Under the pieces are notes generated by a model. The model worked only from the letters and a program-made list of their open reading frames with translations. It had not been told where the DNA came from and made no database searches. Of a DNA stretch of 64,000 bases, positions 11,411 to 23,024 are shown in pieces. The stretch is from Hanleya hanleyi (Eukaryota > Mollusca > Polyplacophora > Lepidopleurida > Hanleyidae): NCBI GenBank assembly GCA_036873755.1, contig JAVTVY010037248.1, forward strand, positions 62,001 to 126,000. Reading direction: 5' to 3'. A program made the position numbers and the translations under genes. Within the stretch, counting starts at the first letter, position 1. Every line of letters starts with the position of its first letter.

Positions 11411-12262
11411 CAAAATCTTGAAGTGGCAGAAAACGTGCTCTTTTTGACACAACGATACACAGAGTTGGTGTGTTTGTAGACGAGGTAGAAGATATCAGGC
11501 GATGAAATTTGAACTTGATAACTTGTGAAAACAAAATGTAGAGCTAGATGTTCAGCTCGTTCAACGAAAAGAGAGTGAACATCTTTTGAAAAACATTGGT
11601 AAACTGAAAACAAACAATGAAAACCGTTGAAATTATGTGACATCACTTCAGCGAGAAGCAATCTGCACAAACTTTGGAACACCCTATTATTTAGTCTCTA
11701 ATAGAAACAAGGCACGAAAACTAACGGAGATTAAATCAACAGCCGATCGGGCTTTGTGGTTTGCCGAAAGGTAATAGCATAAGTTTGAAGTTATCCATTG
11801 AAAACGCCTGTCAAGTATGAATATCTATTAAACAAATCAAGAAAAACAGAAACTACAAAAATTGATTTTCAACCTAGATAAATGTGCTTCAAAAAGATGG
11901 GAATATTTTCAAAAAAGGGGACAAAGTGAGAATTAAGTTATCAGGAGACGGAACAAGTGTTAGCAGAATATCTGGTTTCAAAGTATTTTCATTTTCCATT
12001 TTGAAGGAAGATTTTGACCCGTCAGTCTCCGGACAGCATGTCTTTGCCAGCGTAAACCGTTCAGAACATTATGAGAAATCCAAAGCCTCATTTCGAAGAA
12101 ATTGAAAATCTGAATTCATATTGACGGGGATGGCATCCCTATAGATTTTTTGTTTGGGGGTAATGACAAGTTTTTGCAGATTCTTTTAGGGATTGACACT
12201 TCATTGAGTTAGTTTTTATGTCCTTGGTGTGAAATTCATAAAGATGACAGAGATGATTTTTC
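11411..12262 (+). pseudogene. Transposase-like protein, N-terminal half (copy 1)
   Basis: Broken gene in three frame-shifted pieces. First comes a coiled-coil-like stretch (about 11460-11660, better preserved in copy 2). Next is a 73-codon piece (11884-12105) with KVRIKLSGDGTSVSRISGF, then FSFSIL and HVFASVNRSEHYEKSKASF. The last piece gives GIPIDFLFGGNDKFLQILLG and CPWCEIHKDDR at 12130-12262. An S-G-D-G block, a GG-x2-KFL block and a C-x-W-C-x2-H-K block in this order resemble, from memory, an uncharacterised transposase-like family repeated in cnidarian and mollusc genomes. The acidic residue in SGDG could be catalytic by analogy with RNase H-fold transposases, but this is inference. The gene is interrupted at about 12262 by a LINE 3' end and resumes near 13620. 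Confidence 0.5.
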
Positions 12263-13225
12263 CGTGCCAAATCTGTTTTAGAAGTACCGAGAGTAAATAC
12301 GACCACACATGGTATTAACTCTGTTCGATACCCGGGTGCTATATTGTGGAATAGTCTTCCCAATGAAATGAAAATGGCATGCAATCTTAAAGAATTTAAA
12401 ACTATGATTGGAAATTTTGAATTTTAAAGCGTCTTCCAATCCAAAAGAATTACAAATGGTAATAGTCAATAGTTTATTTATTTATTTTATTTTTTTTAAT
12501 GTGTTATTATTATTATTATTTTTTTATTATTATTATTATTTTTTTATATATGTTGTGATAAAGATATTTTAGTCAGCGTTTGATGTGTTTTAGTCGTTTT
12601 TAAGTGTCCAAAAATTGCAATTTTAAAGAATTAAAATGTGGGATTGGAAATTTTAAGGCTTGTCCCAATCTAAGGGAATTACAATCTTATTTTCTCAAAT
12701 TTTAAATGTGGGTTTGGAAATTTTGAATTCTAGAGATTGTTTCCATCCGAAGGTATTTAAATGTTCCAATATTCAGTGGTAAATTTATATGTGTGATAGA
12801 CATAGTTGTTATATCGTTTAATCATCAGCATTAAGAGGATAGAACAAGGACTGGTTCGCTCGGTGTCAGTATAATGTGACTGAGTGGGGTGTCATGTCTG
12901 CCTACGGCATGATATTTCAGTGGGACAGCACTATGAAATGGCAGCATTAGATCTGCTCTGTTACAAGTAGGTACCCCTGCCCCTGCCCCTCCCCTCCCTT
13001 CCCTTCCCCGTCGTGATATAGCCGAAAAAATGTTGAAAGCGGCGTTAAACCCTATTCACTCACTCACTCACTCACTCGTTTAATCATTTAATCGGTGTTT
13101 TGCGTGCTTTAGTTGTTATTATGTGTCCAAAGTCGGTGATAATAGCTCCACGGTGAGCTAATGTTGTATAGTTATAAAAATCGACTCTAAATAAAGTACT
13201 TATCTTATCTTATCTTTTGACAAAG
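12262..13225 (+). mobile_element. LINE 3' end inserted in the transposase-like gene
   Basis: The first 160 bases translate to a typical non-LTR C-terminus (VPRVNTTTHGINSVRY then ILWNSLPNEMK and a final lysine/phenylalanine-rich stretch). A long 3' untranslated region follows, with an AAATAAAG polyadenylation signal and a (CTTAT)n tail at about 13185-13217. CR1/L2-like elements end in short tandem repeats like this one. An internal duplication of the TTAAAGAATTTAAA segment is seen at 12390-12435 and 12620-12730. A SINE is nested inside. Confidence 0.6.
12826..13075 (-). mobile_element. Gastropod-type SINE with 12-bp target duplication
   Basis: A 250-bp insertion is flanked by the perfect direct repeat TCGTTTAATCAT (12814-12825 and 13076-13087). 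The body ends with GATATAGCCGAAAAAATGTT, then AAGCGGCGTTAAAC and (TCAC)n. The inner part is C-rich. A divergent relative in opposite orientation is at 54015-54205. The strand is assigned by orientation relative to that copy and is arbitrary. The target duplication proves insertion; the SINE class is inferred from size and tail. Confidence 0.75.
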
Positions 13226-13260
13226 AACCAACGTTTTACCAGTCAGAAACAAATGGTACG

Positions 13261-13620
13261 TACACTCTGAAAAATATTCAGGTAAAAGTCCTGAACAGAT
13301 TAGGTTGTATATCCACAACTCAATTTCAGGGATTTTCGCTGAAATTCAGGGCTGATTACCTGAATTTCAGGAAAAAGATCCCTGAATGAGAGGATTTTCC
13401 CTGAAATTCGGGAAAATTTATCATCCTGATTAGTAAGTTCCCGACCCTATTCGGGTACGTAAAATTCCATAAAATTCAGGTAATTTAGCTTTAATTCATG
13501 GTTGATATACTTGAATTTCGAGAAATTATCCCTGGATTTCAGGTAAAATTCCTGAAATTGAGTTCTGGATGTGCAACCTGATCTATTCAGGATTATTCCC
13601 TGAATATTTCTCAGAGTGTA
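13261..13620. mobile_element. MITE with ~72-bp inverted ends (complete copy)
   Basis: The ends TACACTCTGAAAAATATTCA and its inverted partner TGAATATTTCTCAGAGTGTA extend inward as an imperfect inverted repeat of about 72 bp. The interior repeats CCTGAAATTCAGG palindromes. If the outermost TA is the target duplication, as for Tc1/mariner-type elements, the element itself starts CACTCTGA. Truncated copies lacking the left end lie at 19799-20094 and 22758-23024, inside the duplicated blocks. Confidence 0.75.
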
Positions 13621-14636
13621 CTATATATCAAAGCTGAGGAAGCAATGTTCGCAACATCAGAACGGCTCTAGATATCCCCATTAGCATCAATTGAACCAGA
13701 ACACATGATTCCAGACGAGTTTCTCATTCTTTTGACGATATGTGATGTTTTGCTGCGATGTTTTGCTAATTGATGATGCAACAGGAATATATTGCAAGAG
13801 TAAAGTAATAGGTCAACAGAAAGTAACTTAAACCAGCTGGCTGATAAAATTAGAGATTGTGGGGTATCCTTCAATGTTTGGAGTAAAAACGACCAAGAGG
13901 GTGAGCTCAACTGGACTTCTCTAAAAAAAGGGGGGGGGGGCAGCATCGGAGATTGTTAGCTAGACTATCAGAGAATCTATTTATTCTTATTCACCAAAAT
14001 ACACATAACAAAACTTTTTAGCTTAGAACCGAGTTTCAGACATTATTCAAATTTATTTGCTACGAAATAATCGAAAACTGTACACAGGAAGAAGTTTTTG
14101 AAAAATGTAAAAATTGAGGGGAAATTTTTCTTGCCCTCGGGGCAACAAGAGTGAGATACACAAACATTACCCCGTGTATTCATTGTTTTATTTATCATGT
14201 ACCCCTCTTTGTTTGCACCTACGGCGAATTGAGCACCTTCAGTGGTCAGGTCGTGGAAAAGATAAATGAAGATATCAAAAACATCCATCAATCGAAAACA
14301 AATAGATATGATGCCACTGTTGATGCTCTGAAAAGTTAGAAGAAGGATGGAATTTTTAGCCTTAGAAAATTGTGAAAAACAAAAAGAACATAGGCAGAGA
14401 GAAAGGATAGGTACTGGGATGAAAATATAACAAGTCAGCGTTCTGCGAAGAGATCGGAAATTTAAAAAATACAAATATGTGAAGTTGCAGATCAATAAAA
14501 GTTCAATAAGATTGCGTCAGACAAACTGGTGACAGCAAATGTTGAAAACATGTCGCTCAGTGATGTAAAAGATGCTCTAGATAGGTTGAGTGTTAAAACC
14601 AGATTAAGAAAGCGGGATAAACTGGCAGATCTCTTG
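13321..14636. repeat. Segmental duplication B, copy 1
   Basis: Matches 19799-21108 (copy 2) and 22758-24050 (copy 3). At positions that differ, copies 1 and 3 usually agree against copy 2: for example TTCGGGAAAATTTATCATCC in 1 and 3, CAGGAAAATTTATCACCC in 2, and the CAGATCTCTTGA end kept in 1 and 3 but shortened in 2. Confidence 0.9.
13621..14636 (+). pseudogene. Transposase-like protein, C-terminal half (copy 1)
   Basis: Continuation of the gene broken at 12262, separated from it by the LINE, SINE and MITE. The translation gives LADKIRDCGVSFNVW, NWTSLK (the frame slips in a G run at 13930), FRHYSNLF, TPCIHCFIYHVP, GELSTFSGQVVEKINEDI and KTNRYDATVDALKS, then a basic segment and the beginning of the SAP-like end. 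The copy stops abruptly at about 14636 inside the SAP-like part, where the next duplicate unit begins. Stops and frameshifts make it inactive. Confidence 0.5.
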
Positions 14637-14640
14637 ATCT

Positions 14641-16127
14641 CCTTATTCGAAGGTATTTATGCTATAAACGCTTTCGCTTCATAATCGACTTCTTTAGATC
14701 AAAATTCATGAAAGGGGCCCGATTAGCCCTCACCTTTTTAGACGTAACAAGAATGTGATCACTGATCACCCCAGTTTACAGATCATGACCCAAAACAGAC
14801 CAGGATTCCTCAGTATCAAAAATACAACATGTAGGATTTAGAACGAGATTCAACATCTGATTGCAGTTTCTTTTCATCAAGATGTTTATATGATCAATAT
14901 GTGATCCCTCTAGGTTTCTCTACAGGAGGAGAGACCTTTAACGTAGAGACTACTAGGTGGTGACAATCACTTAGACCATAAGGGATAACACTTGTAGTTT
15001 GAAAGTCTTTTGGCTTGGTTGTGAGAATGACATCAATCAGACTTTCTGTGACTATATCATCCTTGACTTGAATACAAGTTTTGTGTTTCACGAAATTCGT
15101 CAAACAATAGTCATCACAGATCTCTATTAAAACCTGTGGGCTTTTGCTCGTAGACCATGATAAGTCATAGCTTACGTCACCCACGACTGCTACATTATCA
15201 TAGTGGATAATCACTTTGACCAGAACTGTACTCAGCGTTCTAGAGAAACAGTCATTGCTTGTATCCAGTGATTTATACATCACAATAAAATTCTTTTGAC
15301 AGTGTTAGTTCAATAACCATGGAGTTTTTGTCTCCTATTTCAAAACCATTCCTCCGTCTAGAAGGAATGTCAGAACATATATAAGCCATTACTCCACCAC
15401 TGTTCATACTACTACATCTATCCTGGCGATAAAGACTAAAGTTTTCTTTGGAAAATTGTCGCAAGATTCATCAATTTTCGATCTATTTATTAATAGAATG
15501 TTTGTCAAATTCCGCCTCAAGATTTTTTCAAGTTCACACAGCTTTTTCCTGACACTATTTATGTTTATATGACACACAGTCATCTTTTTCTTCTTGCGGA
15601 TAATTGTCAGTTCTGTAAACACATCAGGAGTATCTGATGAACAATCTGCATCTTCTGTGTCATTTAAACCGGTATTATTGATGCTACCTGTCGACAGCTG
15701 GGTGATATTTGCAAAATGTAATTATTCCATCTCACTCAGACCGATATTGCTGATGTTCCCAATCGACATCTGACTAACATTTGCAAAAGGTAGTTCTCGT
15801 AATGTCGCAATACAGGAAGGACATGTCCAGTCAAAACTCTCCAACCCCTGTCACCATCGATATTCTGCAGGATTAACCTGGACACATTTAATATGCCCCC
15901 AGTAATCACATGTGTCACAAGATAAAGCTATGTGATTTGCTGCAATACATTTCCTGCACACTGTGCACGAATTCCGAATTAGACCCGGGTTGACTTCAAT
16001 GTCCCCAGCTAGTTTGATGGCACAATACAAAAAGACACGTACATTGGCATTGGGTCGCATCGTAGGCAAAGTCCAACGATATGATGTCCTGGTATGACCG
16101 GAGTTGTTGTTGTTACTCGCCTAACCC
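14641..16127 (-). mobile_element. 2A-PHD LINE (copy 2), lacks RT
   Basis: Duplicate of the minus-strand LINE at 6.9-8.4 kb, truncated in the linker before the reverse transcriptase. The endonuclease is again in three frame-shifted segments but keeps SDCHHL at the C-terminal block (14894-15283). The 2A-like peptide reads GDIEVNPGL (15980-16006), so the last proline required for skipping is a leucine. The PHD-type finger (15812-15967) keeps its cysteines and histidine but again needs a frameshift to reach WTCPSC. Confidence 0.75.
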
Positions 16128-18420
16128 ACAGGCCACACAAATTGATTGACCAACATAGTGCCACAGTTGAGTTTACCAGAGTGATAGTTGTGTAATACAT
16201 TCCCCTCCAGGACCTAGTTTGTATTTAAAACATATTCTGGGCTCTTCCGTTCAATAGGATCGAGTAAAACCTCAACATGGTCGTAAAAACGAGCAGGGCC
16301 GTCTCTACTGCCGCCATGTTAATGACTGTCCAGTTTCCGTTACCTATTTTATGTCCTGTCAACTTTTCAAGTTTTTGTCGCAAACTCGACAAAACAAAGT
16401 CTCACAAATTTCCCCCGAGCAGTTCGGGTTGTCCAGCAACAATCATAAAAGTCGATAAAGGAGTGTAACAACGTTAAAACTTTAAAATATATGTTTTTGA
16501 GCCATCTAAATATTTGTATTCCTGATCAATCAAGATACATCACTCGTTATCACCCTGTCATCATTCTTGCACAAAAAATAGTTTCACACATTGGGTGCAT
16601 GTAATATGCAGAGACCTCTGTGTAGATCAGGGAAACATACTTGCAACATTCCATGAATATTTCAGAAGCAGAATGGACAGAAAACATTTCTGAATACAGG
16701 GAAATTATTACATGAATGATTTGACCACCACTGGATTTTAGAACTTACCATAAAAAAGATAATGGAGAGGATCTTGAGGGATAAGATTAAATGGTGAAAA
16801 TTCCAAACTGTAACTTAACACACATATTTCATCAAAATGTAAATGAATACAGACAAAGTAAAATATCCATTGTTTTCTAAAATGAATTACACTGATACTG
16901 GTGTTATTTAATACTAAATTACTGCTCGAGCACGTTTTCTAATGAGAATGAGTTAACCCCACAAAATCACTCAACATCTGTGGTTTAGCAGATGACATAT
17001 TTTGAGCAGGAAGGTAGTGCCACTGGAAAATTACTGAATACACGCATAAAATTAGATAAATACAGATATAACTTGAACATATCAGACCTGAAACTATACA
17101 CGAACATTAAAAACACCGAAACATGAACACTCTAAAGAAGAAAGTTTCAGACCTCTTTCTCGTCGTGTAAGAACTCTTGTACTGTGTTAGCAAGACACAG
17201 GGCCGGACCATTTCTTCAGCATTACAATATGTATTTGGTTGACACTTCGGGTCAAATATTTGACCCCTAGGGTCAAACATAGATACATAAAAATGCTATT
17301 CATACGCATGGTCAGCTTTCCTCCTCAGTGCCTGTGAAAATGCGCCAGATAACTGCAGCTGAAGGCTATGAGAGTTAACCTGGGTTTGTATAGGTATTTG
17401 TCCTTCATTGGTCGGTTTTACATCGTTCTAAATCTCAATTTGATTTTCCGCTCATATATTCAAATACTACATTATCTGAGTAATGTTTTACAGTTAGAAT
17501 TAACAAAGTGCATTTAATTCTTCTTGCTTCCGAATATGTTTTAAATGTACTCACTTGACTTGTTTTCAAATGTATTGGATCATACTAATAAGCCACTTTG
17601 GCACGCAATGAAACGCTTCCTAGTCGTTGTTTTACTGATAACTAAACATTTCCCCTCATATATTCATAAAGTAGATTATGTGTAATTTACATCCATATAT
17701 AAATTGCAAACCCACTATAATTTTCCTTGGTTTACTAACCAATCAGTAAAGCTACCTCGATGGATCATGGAAAATGGTAAAAAGAATAATCTTTTTACAG
17801 TCTAAAACAAATGAAACCAATATTTTATAGAAACAATTTATCACTGCGTATAATATACTGGCTTGCCGAAACCAATGTCCCATGATCTAATTTTATCATG
17901 AAATTTAATTGTATTTATTAAATATCATGAAATGTGTACAACTTTCCAATATTGCCTCTCCTTCCAATTGATAAAATATATTAAATATGCCCTTGGTATA
18001 TTTAGTATGGAATGGGCAATCCTCCTCATTGCAAGGTCAATATACAAGGAATCCCATCTATTTTGCACATATTCAAAGCAACGATGAGCCGAGATGCAAT
18101 GCATATAACCCGACATTGGATTTGATTTATCTTAGAAACGAAAGCAGTTAAAGTTATCGGCGATTGTTCATTGCAATTGTTCTATGGCGTGGAGGCCAGA
18201 CAGGGAAACCGAATCTTGCACAACTTTTGTCTGTCCGAGTCGCTATATAACACCACGCGAACTATACTCTCTATACGATAAACACAAAAATTAATTGTAT
18301 CGTTATTGTGTTTCACTACCCACAATCTCGTGAAGCATAGGTACTTTCTAGGGTTAGCTATCAATGTGAGCGTTCCGCTAAGTGCATTTTACCAAGACAC
18401 CCACTGCAATGGACACAGGC
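16128..18420. other. Non-coding interior of duplication A, copy 2
   Basis: Equivalent to 8421-10699 and equally without recognised genes. The 18-bp palindrome is conserved at 17249-17266. Compared with copy 1 there are small deletions, such as the loss of about 30 bases near 18160. Confidence 0.5.
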
Positions 18421-19161
18421 ATATACAAATTCTTTATTGCGATGTAATGAACATTCTAAAAGTAATATGCTAATATTCAAAGTTAACGCTGTTGTAAGAA
18501 CCGTAAATAAAATCGAATTCCACCTGGACATTTTTCGTTTCTGTTTCGAGTCTCAAAAAACAAAGTTACTAAATAAAGACGAATTTCGCCAACTGCCTAT
18601 GGTTATGGTTACCAACTGGCACTACAAGATCCACAAGAAGGGTAAGGGCGTGCAGTTATATTTGCCCTGAAATTAGTACTCCTTCTTAAACAGTGTTCAG
18701 AACAATAAAAATATTGTTTGTAAAAGACGATTGCCGCGTGAGCGTTTGACAATAGTATCGGCTGTGGAGGCATACAGTGTGCAGGCCATAGTCAACATAA
18801 TACAGGTCCAGACAATTTGGCAACCTAACCGAACACATATTTTTGTCTGTAATGTCTGATCACTCGACCCCATACAAGACTATCCAGTTGAAGACTCTTT
18901 TTGGCTTTGGAAATATCGATTCACTGAAAATCGGTCTTTAGCTCTGACACTCCAAATGACCAGTTTACTTTTCATGGAATTAAGCCAAATTAAAAAGAGC
19001 ACACCGGTCTTTCTCTAAGATATATTTTGAACATGAATCTATTAGCGTTTTAACTTATACCATCAGATAGATTAAAAACTCAACTTTCGAAACTGATTGA
19101 AAAGGTTAGTTTAAAATACAGATCAAAATCTTGAAGTGGCAGAAAACGTACTCTTTTTGAC

Positions 19162-19797
19162 ACAACGATACACAGAGTTGGTGTGTTTGTAGACGAGGTA
19201 GAAGATATCCAGGCGATGAAATTTGAACTTCATAACTTGAGAAAACAAAATGTAGAGCTAGATATTCAGCTCGTTCAACGAAAAGAGAGTGAACATCTTT
19301 TGAAAAACATTGGTAAACTGAAAACAAACAATGAAAACCTTTGGAATTATGTGACATCACTTCAGCGAGAGACAATCCGCACAAGCTTTGGAACACCATA
19401 TTATTTAGTCTCTAACATAAACATGGCACGGAAACTAACGGAGATTAAATCAACAGCCGGACGGGCTTTGGGGTTTGCCGAAACTTACAGTTTGCTACCC
19501 AAAACTCTAAAGTTAGAAACTTCTACAGGTAATAGCATAAGTTTGAAGTTAACTACAAAAATTGATTTTCATTCTAGATAAATGTGCTTCAAAAAGATGA
19601 GAATATTTTCAAAAAGGGGGACAAAGTGAGAATTAAGTGATCAGGAGACGGAACAAGAGTTAGCAGAATATCTGGTTTCAAAGTATTTTCATTTTCTATT
19701 TTGAAGGAAGATTTTGACCCGTCAGTCTCCGGACAGCATGTCTTTGCCAGCGTAAACCGTTCAGAACATTATGAGAAATCCAAAGCCTCATTTCCAA
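19162..19797 (+). pseudogene. Transposase-like protein, N-terminal half (copy 2)
   Basis: Better preserved than copy 1 in its first part: 132 codons open (19183-19581), starting with a coiled-coil-like segment rich in Leu, Lys and Glu (MKFELHNLRKQNVELDIQLV and following), then MARKLTEIKSTAGRALGFAE. After a frame change the SGDG segment (19590-19797) follows, but a TGA precedes SGDG. The gene is cut at 19797 where duplication A is joined to the MITE. The coiled coil suggests oligomerisation; this is inference. Confidence 0.45.
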
Positions 19798-19798
19798 T

Positions 19799-20094
19799 TT
19801 CTGAGATTTTCGCTGAAATTCAGGGCTGATTACCTGAATTTCAGGAAAAAGATCCCTGAATGAGAGGATTTTCCCTGAAATTCAGGAAAATTTATCACCC
19901 TGATTAGTAAGTTCCCGACCCTATCCAGGTACGTAAAATGCCCTAAAATTCAGGTGATTTAGCTTTAATTCATGGTTGATATACCTGAATTTCGAGACAT
20001 TATCCCTGGATTTCAGGTAAAATTCCTCAAATTGAGTTCTGGATGTGCAGCCTGATCTATTCAGGATTATTCCCTGAATATTTCTCAGAGTGTA
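19799..20094. mobile_element. MITE, left-truncated (copy 2)
   Basis: Interior and right end of the element seen complete at 13261-13620. The left inverted end is missing because of the rearrangement at 19797. The right end TCAGAGTGTA is intact. Confidence 0.8.
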
Positions 20095-21140
20095 CTATAT
20101 ATCAAAGCTGAGGAAGCAATGTTCGCAACATCAGAACGGCTCTAGATATCCCCCATTAGCATCAATTGAACCAGACCACATGATTCCAGACGAGCTTCTC
20201 ATTCTTTTGACGATATGTGATGTTTTGCTGCGATGTTTTGCTAGTTGATGATGCAACAGGAATAGATTGCAAGAGTAAAGTAATAGGTCAACAGACAGTA
20301 ACTTAAACCAGTTGGCTGATAAAATTAGAGATTGTGGGGTATCCTTCAATGTTTGGAGTAAAAATGACCGAGAGGGTGAGCTTAACTGGACTTCTCTAAA
20401 AAGGGGGGGGGGGGAGCATCGGAGATTGTTAGATAGATTATCAGAGAGTCTATTTTTTCTTATTCACCAAAATACACATAACAAAACTTTTTAGCTTAGG
20501 ACCGAGTTTAGGACATTATTCAAATTTATTTGCTACGAAATAATCGAAAACTGTACACAGGAAAAAGTTTTTGAAAAATGTAAAAATTGAGGGGAAATTT
20601 TTCTTGCACTCCGGGCAACAAGAGTGAGATACACAAACATTACCCCGTGTATTCATTGTTTTATTTATCATGTACCCTTCTTTGTTTGCACCTACGGCGA
20701 ATTGAGCACCTTCAGTGGTCAGGTCGTGGGAAAGATAAATGAAGACATCAAAAACATCCATCAATCGAAAACAAATAGATACGATGCCACTGTTGATGCT
20801 CTGAAAAGTTAGAAGAAGGATGGAATTTTTAGCCTTAGAAAATTGTGAAAAACAAAAAGAACATAGGCAAAGAGAAAGGATAGGTACTGGGATGAAGATA
20901 TAACAAGTCAGCGTTCTGCGAAGAGATCGGAAATTTAAAAAATACAAACTATGTGAAGTCGCAGATCAATAAAAGTTCAATAAGATTGCGTCAGACAAAC
21001 TGGTGAGAGCAAATGTTGAAAACATGTCGCTCAGTGATGTAAAAGATGCTCTAGATAGGTTGAGTGTTAAAACCAGACTGAGAAAGCGAGATAAACTGGC
21101 AGATCAAGCATAGAGAAAAGTTGACGGAAACTGCCTAATA
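20095..21140 (+). pseudogene. Transposase-like protein, C-terminal half (copy 2)
   Basis: Same protein region as 13621-14636. An approximately 60-codon open piece (20312-20494) joins LADKIRDCGVSFNVW to GGEHRRLLDRLSESL and FFLIHQNTH, showing the intended frame through the G run. The TPCIHCFIYHVP and GELSTFSGQVV block is at 20624-20812. The SAP-like end (21027 on) has lost about 9 bases compared with copy 3 and is shifted out of frame. Confidence 0.5.
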
Positions 21141-21167
21141 TGATTATGTCAATCATAAGAATTGTGA

Positions 21168-21380
21168 TATATAAGTTCTTTAGGTGATACGCATAGTGAC
21201 CTGGATATATCTTGTATAGCTTCTGGCATAGAAGGTTTATCAATGAGAGTATTTAAAAAAAATAGATGTAACGTTGTATGTAATCCAGAAGGATTGCATA
21301 CTTGTAGTAATTGTAGTGTCAGTGACTGCACATTTCGTGGTTATAATACTCGTGTAATCAGCGCTTTTGCTCACACCTAA
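21168..21380 (+). other. 71-codon cysteine-rich open frame (copy 2)
   Basis: Open in one frame from a TGA at 21165 to a TAA at 21378. It encodes DISCIASGIEGLSMRVFKKN and then CNVVCNPEGLHTCSNCSVSD with seven cysteines in total. It lies 30 bases past the end of the transposase-like gene on the same strand. A TTCTTTAG just inside its left end could be a splice acceptor, making it a terminal exon of that gene or of another gene of the element. Copy 3 (24109-24321) keeps the same frame with one residue changed. Function unknown. Confidence 0.3.
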
Positions 21381-21783
21381 AGGTTATTGAGTGATATATG
21401 TTGTGTTGTCGTCTAAATTATGCTAGTAAGGTTTCGTTATAAATGACCATACTCAATGTTCTGTATACACCGTGCGCCATATGTAAACACATTGTATCCA
21501 CACACCAGTGAATTAAAGACGTACATGTTATGTTCCTCCTATTAACGGATTTTGCTTTGCGAACATTATACCATGGGCCTTACACGGTGAGGTCCATGAT
21601 TATACGTATAGCTGTATTAGTACCTGCCCAACACGGTTCACGGGTATACTATCAGTATGTATAGTCTGTGTTTACCTATCGCTCTTCCCTTGTAATGCTA
21701 GTAATAGTAATGCGCTTATCGTAATCCCCATGCCCACGAAGCTAAATGAAAGATAATAGCATTTTATTCGGAGCTCTCGAGTT

Positions 21784-22425
21784 TTATTGTGCAGAAGAAT
21801 ACAGGAGGTAATTCATGAAAAGTGAAGTACAGGAGGTATCTATTGCAAAGTGAAGTACAGGAGGTAACTCATGTAAAGTGAAGTACAGGAGATAACTCAT
21901 GAAAAGTGAAGTACAGGAGGTAACTCATGCAAAATGAAGTACAGAAGGTAACTCATGAAAAATGAAGTACAGGAGGTAACTCATGAAAAGTGAAGTACAG
22001 GAGGTAACTCATGCAAAGTGACGTACACGAGGTAACTCATGAAAAGTGAAATACAGCAGGTAACTCATGCAAAGTGAAGTACAGGAGGTACCTCATGCAA
22101 AGTGAAGTACAGGAGGTAACTCATGAAAAGTGAAGTACTGGTGGTAACTCATGCAAAGTGGAGTACAGCAGGTAACTCATGCAATATGAAGTACAGGAGG
22201 TAACTCATGAAAAGTGAAGTACAGGAGGTAACTCGTGCAAAGTGAAGTACAGGGGGTAACTCATGCAAAGTGAAGTACAGGAGGTAACTCATGCAAAGTG
22301 AAGCACAGGAGGTAACTCATGCAAAGTGAAGTACAGGAGGTCACTCATGAAAAGTGAAGTACAGGAGGTAACTCATGCAAAGTGCAGTACAGGCGGTAAC
22401 CCATGCAAAATGAAGTAAAAAGCTG
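21784..22425 (+). repeat. 28-bp minisatellite, array 1 (~23 units)
   Basis: Unit GTGAAGTACAGGAGGTAACT followed by CATGMAAA, 28 bp, with scattered substitutions. AGGAGGTAACTCATG resembles a ribosome binding site before a start codon, but in animal DNA this is coincidence. The array lies in the 3' part of the duplicated unit and reappears as arrays 2 and 3. Confidence 0.95.
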
Positions 22426-22757
22426 AGGATGTCTAGTCGTGACCGTGATCATCATACATGTAAAGTCCACCATGGTCGAGGTTGGATAAAACCTATAGTC
22501 AAGTATTGTTTATTTATTAACATCTAATGCATACTGTTGCGTCAAAAAGTCCTAGATAACGTATGTGTGAATTATCTTTACGATTTGTTTCAATATTTTA
22601 TATTCTTTTCTCAGCAGTAAGAACAGCGACAACAGGGTAACAGTTTTGAAGGGAAAATAAAATAGAGATATTATGATAATTATTAGAGGTAGGATCCTCA
22701 TAGAACTGAGTTAATATGTTGTGGGTGAATAAAATACAGTTTTCTGATTCGTAAGCC
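22426..22757. repeat. Unique flank between array 1 and copy 3
   Basis: No gene. It matches 25618-25926 after array 3. At 22757 the sequence GTAAGCCATTTT joins directly to the MITE interior of copy 3, whereas after copy 3 it continues into single-copy DNA. This marks the tandem-duplication breakpoint. Confidence 0.8.
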
Positions 22758-23024
22758 ATTTTCAGGAATTTCAGGAAAAAGATCCCTGAATGAGAGGATT
22801 TTCCCTGAAATTCGGGAAAATTTATCATCCTGATTAGTAAGTTCCCGACCCTATTCGGGTACGTAAAATGCCCTAAAATTCAGGTAATTTAGCTTTAATT
22901 CATGGTTGATATACTTGAATTTCGAGAAATTATCCCTGGATTTCAGGTAAAATTCCTGAAATTGAGTTCTGGATGTGCAACCTGATCTATTCAGGATTAT
23001 TCCCTGAATATTTCTCAGAGTGTA
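22758..23024. mobile_element. MITE, left-truncated (copy 3)
   Basis: Interior and right inverted end of the 360-bp MITE. It begins at a different internal base from copy 2, so the two truncations were separate events. The right end TCAGAGTGTA is intact. Confidence 0.8.

Larger units (their letters stand above)
6967..12105. repeat. Segmental duplication A, copy 1
   Basis: This 5.1-kb block matches 14639-19797 base for base apart from scattered substitutions and small indels (compare 7021 on with 14696 on, and 9541 on with 17247 on). It contains most of the 2A-PHD LINE, about 2.2 kb without recognised genes, and the 5' half of the transposase-like gene. Both copies have the same orientation. 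Confidence 0.9.
14639..19797. repeat. Segmental duplication A, copy 2
   Basis: Second copy of the 5.1-kb block at 6967-12105. It begins exactly where copy 1 of block B stops. At 19797 it jumps from the transposase-like gene (CATTTC) straight into the MITE interior (CAATTTC), with a short shared sequence at the junction, so the LINE, the SINE and the left MITE end are missing. A deletion through microhomology explains this. Confidence 0.9.

Noticed and set aside
14043..14495. 150-codon minus-strand open frame, repeated at 20516-20947 and 23450-23902
   Set aside because: It is the antisense of the transposase-like gene's C-terminal half; sense-strand blocks are recognisable and the antisense protein has no domain.
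21784..22425. AGGAGGTAACTCATG resembling ribosome binding site plus start codon, many times
   Set aside because: It is a feature of the 28-bp minisatellite unit in animal DNA; no open frames follow and bacterial initiation signals are irrelevant here.
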